Below are positions 30,993 through 38,665 of a stretch of DNA of 64,000 nucleotides, piece after piece. Position 1 is the stretch's first letter. Every line of letters begins with the position of its first letter. Position numbers and translations under genes: made by a program. The notes under the pieces were generated by a model, which made no database searches, was not told where the DNA came from, and saw only the letters and a list, made by a program, of their open reading frames with translations. Source of the DNA: Euwallacea fornicatus (lineage: Eukaryota; Arthropoda; Insecta; Coleoptera; Curculionidae); assembly GCF_040115645.1 (NCBI RefSeq), contig NC_089546.1:62001-126000 (forward strand), given 5' to 3'.

Positions 30993-32330
30993 TTACGTTA
31001 CGTCGGTGTTCAGGCTGAGTTCGGTAAAATTTACGTGTTCTTCTGGGGGTTCGCTATCGAGATTATTGGTATCGGTTAGGTATTGATCAGGATTTGTCGT
31101 TTGATCATCATAGAGAGGCTCGTAGAGACTTTCCATTGGATAATACTCATATGAATTTTCAAAATTTTCCTCGGTGATTTGATGGTGAGAGGTAGATTGA
31201 TCGGGTGTTTGGTGGAATACTTCTTGATTGTATAATTCTTGGTTCGCGAAGTTCTCCTGTGGTCGATTAATGACAGTATTCCCAGAACTTGTATCCATGG
31301 GCTCAGGATTTCGATTTAAGTTAGTTCTATCGGATCGTTGTCCGAACGAGGGTCGAGAACCAAATGTATTTTGTCGAAATACATTCGATTGATTGGCAGG
31401 TGAGAAATTAGATCTCTGCCACTGGTTTGGGTAATTTGAATTAGAAAACGGAGGTCTAGGAGCAAGAGTGTTTTGTCTAGAGATGTTTGACTGATTAAAA
31501 GGAGTAGAATTTGAAAATGGTCTCAACGGTCTGGAATTCTGAGGTTGTTGTGCATTGATTGGAAAATGGGGTGTTCGATTGAATCTGAACGAGTTATTGG
31601 GCCTTGGCATGGGTGTCATGCTAGGTTTCGGATATCTATTGGGCATCCCTGGGTTTTGGTTAAAATTTTGTGCATTTCTAAACTGAACAAAATTCTCTTC
31701 TTCCTTTACGAAAGACATAGCTTGTTCTATATTTACGGGGGATTTCAGACGAACTACTAATTGCAAATTATAGGGTAATCCGTTGATAAACGTTTTTAGA
31801 GCAAATTCGTCGTAATGTTGGATTTTGATTAATTTAGTTTCTCTAGTGTCTTGACTTGCATTTAATTTAGAAAACAATAGACTACGAGAGTCTTGTACTC
31901 GCATGCCAAACTGTGTTGGGTTTTCGCCTTTATATGGCCTTAAATTTATTAGATCTTAGATCAAGCAATCAATGGATCTTTGATCGGCAAAACTATTTAC
32001 TAATACTTCTTTTATAAGGCTCCAGGTGTTTAATTCCACTCTGGACGATATTAAATCGGCTGCTCTTCCGGTGAGCTTACCTAAAATCGTATCGAGCAAA
32101 CAAACATTTATACTGTCGGTAGGGTCTGTCCTATTGAAAAAAGCTTTCAATAAATTCTCTACCGCGGTTATGAAGCGATTTAATAATCTAGGATTCCCAT
32201 CGAACAGGGGAATGTTATCTGACTGGTACCTCAAAAGTTGGTAGTTAATCACGGGAGGCATGTTATTGCTATTCGAGCTGATTGAGATACCGTTGAATGA
32301 GTCAATTAAATCTATTTCGCTGATTAGCTC
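30993..32330 (-). pseudogene. gypsy-2 Gag, one premature stop
   Basis: The frame is open from about 32330. The first ATG giving similarity is at 32261 (MPPVINYQLLRYQSD). The conserved block IPLFDGNPRLLNRF is followed by one in-frame TAA near 31954 (DCLI-stop-DLINLRPY; CAA in an ancestor is likely). From there the same frame continues to 30993 with a long Asn/Pro/Arg/Phe-rich tail and no zinc knuckle. All other codons are open. Confidence 0.9.
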
Positions 32331-32733
32331 AATTGTGAAAAATTATACTTAGATTAATATACACTAATTATTTCAATCTTAAATAAATCGTTTGTTAGAA
32401 TCCGCAAAACAAATGAAAATGAAAGAGCAATTAACAATTGTACTAATAATCACTTACAATGCTACGAAGGGAAGAATTCTCATGTCGGGTGTCTTCAGGT
32501 CAGGCGATTCTTGTCCTTTCCTGTTGATGTCTGGCTTGTGTTCTGGACTTGCCGATATACCTTCGACTCGATGTCCAGGGACTTGTAAGGTTCTGCTGTT
32601 CTCTTTCCAGTAGGTCAAGAAGTGTTTTTGGCTTCTAGCAACGTCTTCTTCCGGATCCAGGTCCTTTTCGAGCGAATTCTTGAAGAAACCAACTCAAAAA
32701 TATGCCCTTTTTGAGTGTCTCGAAAATCCGATT

Positions 32734-32744
32734 CGACTGCGCCA
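32734..32744 (-). promoter_or_regulatory. gypsy-2 primer-binding site (tRNA-Ser type)
   Basis: TGGCGCAGTCG on the minus strand at the end of the 5' LTR, identical to gypsy-1. Confidence 0.75.
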
Positions 32745-32948
32745 GTTATGTTTCGGATCCCAGAAAACGCGATAAAAAAAACACTATTTTAGTTTCACTG
32801 AAAATTTATTCAAAACGAGAACAAAAGCGAACGTACAATACAACGAATTGATTACAACAAGCCCAGTTCTTAATGCTACTGTCCTATTTAAGCTAAAGCG
32901 GGCGTGACGTCACCGTACTGCTGATACCACAATAAGCAGACTGTAACT
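32744..32948 (-). repeat. gypsy-2 5' LTR (205 bp)
   Basis: Pairs with 25655-25859 and borders the CTCA duplication at 32949-32952. Confidence 0.95.
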
Positions 32949-33041
32949 CTCATTAATTTGCTCTAAGTGCCGTTATTTGAAAGTGGGTAGGTGTCGAACA
33001 AAGCCGTATTGGATGAGTAAAACCGCAGTGACGTTAATGCA

Positions 33042-33595
33042 ATGTCAACGTTGCACACAACCAACGATTCACAAGTTTGTGTGGAGTCATGTGAAGACAG
33101 CAGCAACATCGTAGAGTTACTTATTACAATGCCAACTCTTCCGTTTGAAGAGCAGCTATCAACAATGCTAACTCCACCGTTTGAAGAGCAGCTTGAAGAG
33201 CAGAGAAGAGACGATGAGGACTTTAGCAATTTTCTACAATGCTCTGAAACACTAGATTTTGTATTTTGTAAGCATTGTTATCATGTAACTAGGTTTCATG
33301 AATTAAGTATACTTTGTAAGGGTTGTAATAAACCTGCTAATTATATACCATATAACGTGTGTTTTATTTATTTATTTTCATTATTTTAGTAAGTAATAAT
33401 TTCAACTGCTCATACAATGATATTGAAGGACATGGTATATTGAAAATATTTAAATTGAATTTATCTGATTTTCTTAGAGAATTTGTAAATTCATCATACT
33501 CAAAATACCTATTATTTTGGAAAAAATATAACAAGCCATTAGTAAAGCGAAAGACGCTTTCTATCGATGAAGGTATACCATTAAAATCTTTCGAT
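33042..33595 (+). CDS. Zinc-ribbon ORF of the Polinton-like element, split in two frames
   Basis: The first frame (33042-33389) starts MSTLHTTNDSQVCVESC and carries a repeated TPPFEEQL/TLPFEEQL motif, an acidic stretch, and a Cys4 zinc ribbon (FCKHCYHVTRFHELSILCKGC, CxxC-x14-CxxC). A second frame follows (from about 33400) with KIFKLNLSDFLREFVNSS and SKYLLFWKKYNKP, and is interrupted at 33595 by the DD43D transposon. The frames overlap near 33359-33389; a frameshift or two separate genes are both possible. No intron in the region restores one frame. Transcription diverges from the OB-like ORF. Function unknown; the ribbon suggests nucleic-acid or protein binding. Confidence 0.5.
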
Positions 33596-33596
33596 A

Positions 33597-35793
33597 TACA
33601 GGGTGTTTCTAAATTATGGTGCCAAATTGATATAGAAGGTAGATTACATCATTTTATGCCAGAAATTCTATATAAATGTGTGTCCAAAAATGCTTAATAA
33701 AAAAGATACAGGGCGTTTTATGATAGTTTGGAAAAACATATTTTTATTATTTTTTTCCAAAGGGCTTTTGTGATTTTATTGAAAGTTGGTACACAAGATG
33801 TGGCCGACGGGTGCAACAACTATTGATGAGTACATTATTTTTAGTTGCTATGGTAACCAAATAACATTAGTGGCCTAGAAATTTTTTTTGTGTGTGGACA
33901 AAATGCATATTTGATCAGATTTTCTTAGAGTTTGTTTAAAAATACACAAAAAAGGTACTCTGGTTTAAAACCGATAACGTACTCAGTTTTCGAGAAAAAT
34001 GATTAAGTATGAGACACTGCAAACTGCTCATTTTATTTATTATTTTCTGTTGGCAAAGGCAGTGGTTTAAATTTAAAAAATTATTAATAAAGAAACTAAT
34101 AACAACAAAACATACTTAACAAGTATCAATTTACAAATTGTTCGAAATGTTTTCCACCACTACGAATACAAGCTCTGACTCTTTTGAGGAAGTTAAATTG
34201 TACTTTCTCTATACTTCTCTCGTTTTGTTTTATATCCGCAAATACATCCTCAATTCTTTGCCTTAAAAAGTTTTCATTCGGGATTGGCCTACTATACACT
34301 TTCTCCTTTACATTACCCCATAGAAAAAAATCTAAAGGATTTAGATCGGGGCTTCTTGGTGGCCATTTTTGCGGAGCATCATATCCACGACCAATCCACT
34401 TAGTAGGAAAAGTATTATTTAAATGTGTCCTGACATTTCTGGAGTAGTGGGCAGGAGCACCATCATGCATAAGCCACATTTTTCGTCGTGTTTGCAAATC
34501 GATATGTTCCAATACTTCTGGAAGTTGGTGCGTCAAGAAGTTTAAATAATGACCACCATTTAAATTTTGAGGTAATTCAACAGGGCCCAAAATTTTAGTT
34601 CCCAAAATGCCCACCCAGAAATTTATTTTAAATTTATTTTGGGATTGAGTAACTACTGTTTCTCTGGGATTTTCTTCACTCCACTTATGGTTATTTCTTG
34701 AATTGAAAACTCCATCTTTTGTAAATGAAGCCTCATCTGTAAATAGTATATTTTTCGCAAAATCTGATTCACGTTCTATTTTATGGAGAACCCAATTGCA
34801 GAACGTTGTCCTTTTTTCAAAATCCGTTGGCAGCAGTTCTTGTACTTGTAATAGGTGATACGGATATAAGGCTTGCTCTTTAGCTACTCTCCACACTACG
34901 GAATGCGGTATATTTTGCATAGCACCTATTCTTCTAGTACTTAACGTATTATCTTGTTCAAAATGCCTTAATATCTGCTCTTCATTTTCAACAGTTCTTG
35001 TTGTACGCGGTCTACCAGCATTTTTGTTAATGTTTCTCAAACTTCCTGTCTCTCTAAGGCGAAGGTCAATTGAAACAAACAGTTTTCTTGAAGGAATTCT
35101 CCTATTAGGATATATCTCTTGATAACATCTTCTTGCTGCCCTTGAATTACTATCACATTTACCAAAAATTAAATGCATGTCGGTAAGTTCTTGGAAAGTG
35201 TATCTTTCAGCCATTGTTATTAAAAAAAATTATAAAATTTTTAGAAACGAACAACATGACATGGATCTAAAAGACTGACTTTGACAACAGAAAATAATAA
35301 AAAAGCATGGCCAGCTAAATATCCGAAACCTAAACGCAATGGTAGATGAGCAGTTTGCAGTGTCTCATACTTAATCATTTTTCTCGAAAACTGAGTACGT
35401 TATCGGTTTTAAACCAGAGTACCTTTTTTGTGTATTTTTAAACAAACTCTAAGAAAATCTGATCAAATATGCATTTTGTCCACACACAAAAAAAATTTAT
35501 GGAAAAAATTTCTAGGCCACTAATGTTATTTGGTTACCATAGCAACTAAAAATAATGTACTCATCAATAGTTGTTGCACCCGTCGGCCACATCTTGTGTA
35601 CCAACTTTCAATAAAATCACAAAAGCCCTTTGGAAAAAAATAATAAAAATATGTTTTTCCAAACTATCATAAAACGCCCTGTATCTTTTTTATTAAGCAT
35701 TTTTGGACACACATTTATATAGAATTTCTGGCATAAAATGATGTAATCTACCTTCTATATCAATTTGGCACCATAATTTAGAAACACCCTGTA
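33597..35793 (-). mobile_element. DD43D Tc1/mariner-superfamily element, 2197 bp, intact
   Basis: The ends read TACAGGGTGTTTCTAAATTA and its complement, with TA target duplications (33595-33596 and 35794-35795). The inverted arms are long, about 440 bp (33597-34034 and 35347-35793). One intact transposase lies between them. The element sits at the 3' ends of two convergent Polinton genes and replaces the last residues of both. Confidence 0.93.
34126..35214 (-). CDS. DD43D transposase, intact (362 residues)
   Basis: Start MAERYTFQELTDMHLIFGKC at 35214. The N-terminal DUF4817-like HTH region includes AARRCYQEIYPNRRIPS, followed by a second HTH (TRRIGAMQNIPHSVVWR). Catalytic blocks are ILFTDEASFTKDG, LMHDGAPAHYSRN and WPPRSPDLNPLDFFLWGNV. 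I count 43 residues between the second and third Asp, two more than in the DD41D copies, because of a YDAPQK insertion before WPPRSPD. No stops or frameshifts; the element may be autonomous. Confidence 0.93.
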   Translation of the reverse strand: MAERYTFQELTDMHLIFGKCDSNSRAARRCYQEIYPNRRIPSRKLFVSIDLRLRETGSLRNINKNAGRPRTTRTVENEEQILRHFEQDNTLSTRRIGAMQNIPHSVVWRVAKEQALYPYHLLQVQELLPTDFEKRTTFCNWVLHKIERESDFAKNILFTDEASFTKDGVFNSRNNHKWSEENPRETVVTQSQNKFKINFWVGILGTKILGPVELPQNLNGGHYLNFLTHQLPEVLEHIDLQTRRKMWLMHDGAPAHYSRNVRTHLNNTFPTKWIGRGYDAPQKWPPRSPDLNPLDFFLWGNVKEKVYSRPIPNENFLRQRIEDVFADIKQNERSIEKVQFNFLKRVRACIRSGGKHFEQFVN

Positions 35794-36249
35794 TAACCAT
35801 AATAATCAACAATAAAATTATAATCATTATCGTTAATTATAGCATAATAGTTTTCATCGAAAAAATAGATAATTTTCCCTGTGTAAGTAGCGACTGCAGC
35901 CCTCAGCTTTTGATCATTGAATGGTATTTTAAGGCTAGAAAGACTTACCGTCTTAATTAAATTGTAATTTTTATGATTAACAACATAAATGACCTTGTCA
36001 ACAATTAAAATTACATCTCCATTTACTCTTTGATATACAGCTGTAATTCGGTTAAATTTAGGTAAAAATGGAAATACAGAGTAAATTGATATGCTATTTG
36101 CCTGCATCTTTTTCATTATTATATCCATAATCCATATTCGATCTAAGTGTAAAATATATAAATTTTTATGCATTATTAAGAAAGTCAAAGGGTGTTCTTC
36201 AAAGTTACAAACATCATCATCATCGTGGTTATTTTTCAATTCATTTTTA

Positions 36250-36309
<60 letters not shown>

Positions 36310-37154
36310 GATGATGGGGGCAAAGAAGAAGTGCTTGTTTCGAAATGTTTTGGTGCGATCGCCTTTCCGTACAAATGTTGAATTATTACAATGTCGTCTT
36401 TATCTAAATTCATTTGTGTCTTGTAGTATGGAAACATGATAGCATTAGGAACAGCTGAGTGTCCTAAACCGAGCACGTGACCTATTTCATGTATTAAAAC
36501 CCACAGTGCACTATAACTATCATCTGGCACATTGTCATCCAAACCAAAATACCAAGATTCTGAGCTATCTAAATGAATTTCAAGACATGTATTGTTGTGT
36601 TTGTGATTTGCTGAGGGTGTATAAGCATGACCTAAAGCACCACCCCGCCCATCAAATTGATATGGGCAATCCCCAGTCAAGCATCTGGGGTTATTCCTGT
36701 GGTTAAGTTTTCCAAACGAAATAATTAAATCAGGATTTTTGTAGTCATAAAGAAATTTTAAGTCAGCTACATCACTCCACACTTTGAACGCTTTTTCTGC
36801 AACAGTTTTTATATAATGACTCTGAGGATAAGTTACATACCACTTTATTGTAGATTTAGACCATTTTCCAAGTGCTGAAAAAGCAATATTATTATTATTA
36901 TCATCTTTTACTCCACATCGTGGTGTCTCCATTAATTTTAATGTTTCATTGTTAGGAGTTCCATCTACTGGCAAGTTGTAAAACTCCTGAAATGATATGA
37001 GCGCCTCTGATTGATTAATATTAATTAACGAATTTTCATTTGAGGTGTTGTTTACATAACCATATTTTAGCAGATAGTCAAATACGTTTACGTTTATTTT
37101 CGTGTGAGCAAAACCTCCACTAATAAACAAAAAACAAACTATACGACTGACCAT
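35778..37154 (-). CDS. Matrix metalloproteinase (MMP), C-terminus replaced by transposon
   Basis: 458 codons. Signal peptide MVSRIVCFLFISGGFA, prodomain with a peptidoglycan-binding-like helix set, cysteine switch PRCGVKDD (Cys would chelate the catalytic zinc), catalytic domain KWSKSTIKWYV to the zinc site HEIGHVLGLGHS (HExxHxxGxxH) and the Met-turn AIMFPYY. A calcium/structural-zinc loop FDGRGGALGHAY is present. A Thr-rich linker comes from a (GTT)n microsatellite (36251-36310). A partial hemopexin-like region of about 120 residues follows (family usually about 190). It has no introns, a 107-bp gap to the next ORF and the integrase's strand. The last few codons and stop lie inside the DD43D arm. 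A secreted protease is expected. Origin by capture of a host MMP is inference. Confidence 0.9.
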
Positions 37155-37261
37155 TCTGCAGCTTAACCACTCACTGTATGAGAAAAAAAAACGCTGAATC
37201 GTGCCTTTAATTATATATCATTGATCTACAGCGTATTAGTCATTTAAAAGCCAGTATAATT

Positions 37262-37960
37262 TTAACAATTTATTCCCAAGTCATGTAGAATTTTATTTTT
37301 ATCATAATACAAGCATTCCCTTAAACAATAAGTTTCTATATTCATATTTACACAGCAAAATTTTCTTAAAAGAGATTCAATAACATCCTTTGCAATATGA
37401 TGCTCACTTATAAAGTCCCTAAATACTCTTATAAAATTAAGATAAAACTTTTGAAAATCTAACATTCTAAATGAGTTAAGTTTGTTATTTATAAAGTAGT
37501 CATCTATAACACATAAATCGCATACATTGCTTTCAGTTAAAAATAAAGGAATCTCGTTATTTGTTATGACTAAAAGCTTGGATTTATCTACAGACTGGTA
37601 GGTGGAGATTATACTGCTACCTGAAGACACTTGCGCAACTGAAGATATATCATCTTTTCGGAAATAGTTATCCAAAAACCAATAAAGGTTGGCCGCAATG
37701 TTTTTCCACTCGATTTCACTGAAATAAAGGACATCACTTCCTACTTGTATTTGTATTGCAGGCGTAAAGTCTTGAAACATGTTTAAACCTGCTGAAATAT
37801 CAATTCCACTTGAAAGACATGTAAATGTTGAGTTCAACACATAGTGGATTGATATAGCGTTATTGCTATTACATCCTTTTGGCAAACTATTTTTAAATAC
37901 TTCATGTTCATATTTAGTTAGTAGCTCATCAAGTTCACAATTCATTATTTGAGAACACAT
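37262..37960 (-). CDS. Unidentified 232-residue ORF of the Polinton-like element
   Basis: Starts MCSQIMNCELDELLTKYEHE. It is mostly soluble in appearance, with helix-rich ends, a Ser-rich middle (VAQVSSGSSIIS) and scattered Cys, including CDLC (positions about 149-152) and FCCVN near the C-terminus. No signal peptide, membrane segment or known motif is visible. It lies 107 bp upstream of the MMP start and 92 bp downstream of the integrase stop on the same strand, like a gene in a compact viral cluster. I do not recognise it; a minor structural or accessory protein is possible. Confidence 0.6.
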   Translation of the reverse strand: MCSQIMNCELDELLTKYEHEVFKNSLPKGCNSNNAISIHYVLNSTFTCLSSGIDISAGLNMFQDFTPAIQIQVGSDVLYFSEIEWKNIAANLYWFLDNYFRKDDISSVAQVSSGSSIISTYQSVDKSKLLVITNNEIPLFLTESNVCDLCVIDDYFINNKLNSFRMLDFQKFYLNFIRVFRDFISEHHIAKDVIESLLRKFCCVNMNIETYCLRECLYYDKNKILHDLGINC

Positions 37961-38052
37961 ATTGCTTCAGATGAATTGAAAATACTACTACTACTTAACT
38001 TTCTAAAACTGATGTTTAAAGTAAGGTATAAACAGATCTAGCGCAAGCGTAG

Positions 38053-38663
38053 TTACAATTTATTATCATCACTAATCCAGCTGTTATGAGATTTATCAAA
38101 CCCAAGCCATTTGACATAGACTTTATTGCCACGCTTGCGTATTATTTTCTCCACTAAAAATACATCGGGCTGTTTAGTTTTTTGCAGTTCATACTTATAG
38201 AAAGCGCCCTTTATAGGTCTACCAGTTTGATCTTCTAGCAAGTATGTTACTGGGTTTGTAAGTTGAACTTTCACAATACTAAATAACTCAGTGGTCCAGT
38301 TCGGTAAATAACCTTTTTCAAAAATATGCTTGTTTTTGCTGATACGTACTAAATCTCCAACTTTAAATTTTCGTGATTTTTCAACAATTTTAATATGATT
38401 ATAGGCTCTAGATAATATTTCCTTTTCATTATTCTTATTGATTGCTATAGGTTTAACGTTTGTTGTGGAATGTTTAGTTTCGTTGTACTTTTTTATAACA
38501 TCAGATAATATATCCACCCATTTGTGATTACTATTCAAACTGAACAATTTATACAATTTTTCTTTAATAGTTCTAATACAGCGTTCTGCAATAGCAGCCT
38601 TGGTGATGCTAAACGTGCTATAATGATTAATGGTCCACTTTTTCATTAATTGTTGGAAATTAG
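38053..38663 (-). pseudogene. Polinton-type integrase with chromodomain, 5'-truncated
   Basis: The remaining frame begins at the Tigger junction and covers the C-terminal half of a retroviral-like integrase: INHYSTFSITKAAIAERCIR holds the last catalytic Glu of the DDE/D35E triad, followed by a YNETKHSTT helix and the SH3-like linker KFKVGDLVRISK. It ends in a chromodomain (VEKIIRKRGNKVYVKWLGF...SWI). This domain order is that of Polinton integrases. The zinc finger and the first two catalytic Asp are missing because the sequence is cut at 38665. Confidence 0.88.
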
Positions 38664-38665
38664 TA

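Larger units (their letters stand above)
25655..32948 (-). mobile_element. gypsy-2: LTR retrotransposon/errantivirus, 7294 bp
   Basis: It is complete, with 205-bp LTRs that look identical. The target duplication CTCA is at 25651-25654 and 32949-32952. That target spans the last two bases of the gypsy-1 LTR and the first two of the gypsy-1 target duplication, so gypsy-2 landed exactly on the gypsy-1 edge. It is a different family from gypsy-1. env is open; gag has one stop and pol one frameshift. Confidence 0.95.
13200..38665 (-). mobile_element. Polinton/Maverick-like element, interrupted and truncated
   Basis: The unit is defined by a protein-primed type DNA polymerase B (13788-17561) and a chromodomain integrase (38053-38663), the two hallmark genes of Polintons, on the same strand. 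Between them lie small compactly spaced ORFs (92-107 bp gaps on the integrase side). The left limit is the break in gypsy-C pol at about 13200. The right limit is the Tigger insertion, where the integrase is cut. Gypsy-1, gypsy-2 and a DD43D transposon were inserted later; their exact target duplications show they entered this element. About 8.4 kb of the original unit remains. No capsid, packaging ATPase or Ulp1-like protease gene is seen. Treating these genes as one element is inference from strand, spacing and insertion history. Confidence 0.72.

Noticed and set aside
33357..33389. A 33-nt intron (GTGTGT...TTTTAG) joining the two zinc-ribbon frames
   Set aside because: Removing it leads directly to a stop codon and it is shorter than known insect introns.
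36091..36439. Leu- and Val-rich open frames opposite the MMP gene
   Set aside because: They are translations of the (GTT)n microsatellite on the other strand.
35778..37154. MMP as an ordinary host gene
   Set aside because: It is intronless, packed between Polinton-type ORFs on one strand, and no host exon is found nearby. A retroposed host copy remains possible.
38053..38663. Integrase fragment as the end of a gypsy element
   Set aside because: The C-terminal chromodomain and the HYSTFS...KAAIAER pattern fit Polinton integrases; the env-bearing gypsies here end differently and lack a chromodomain.
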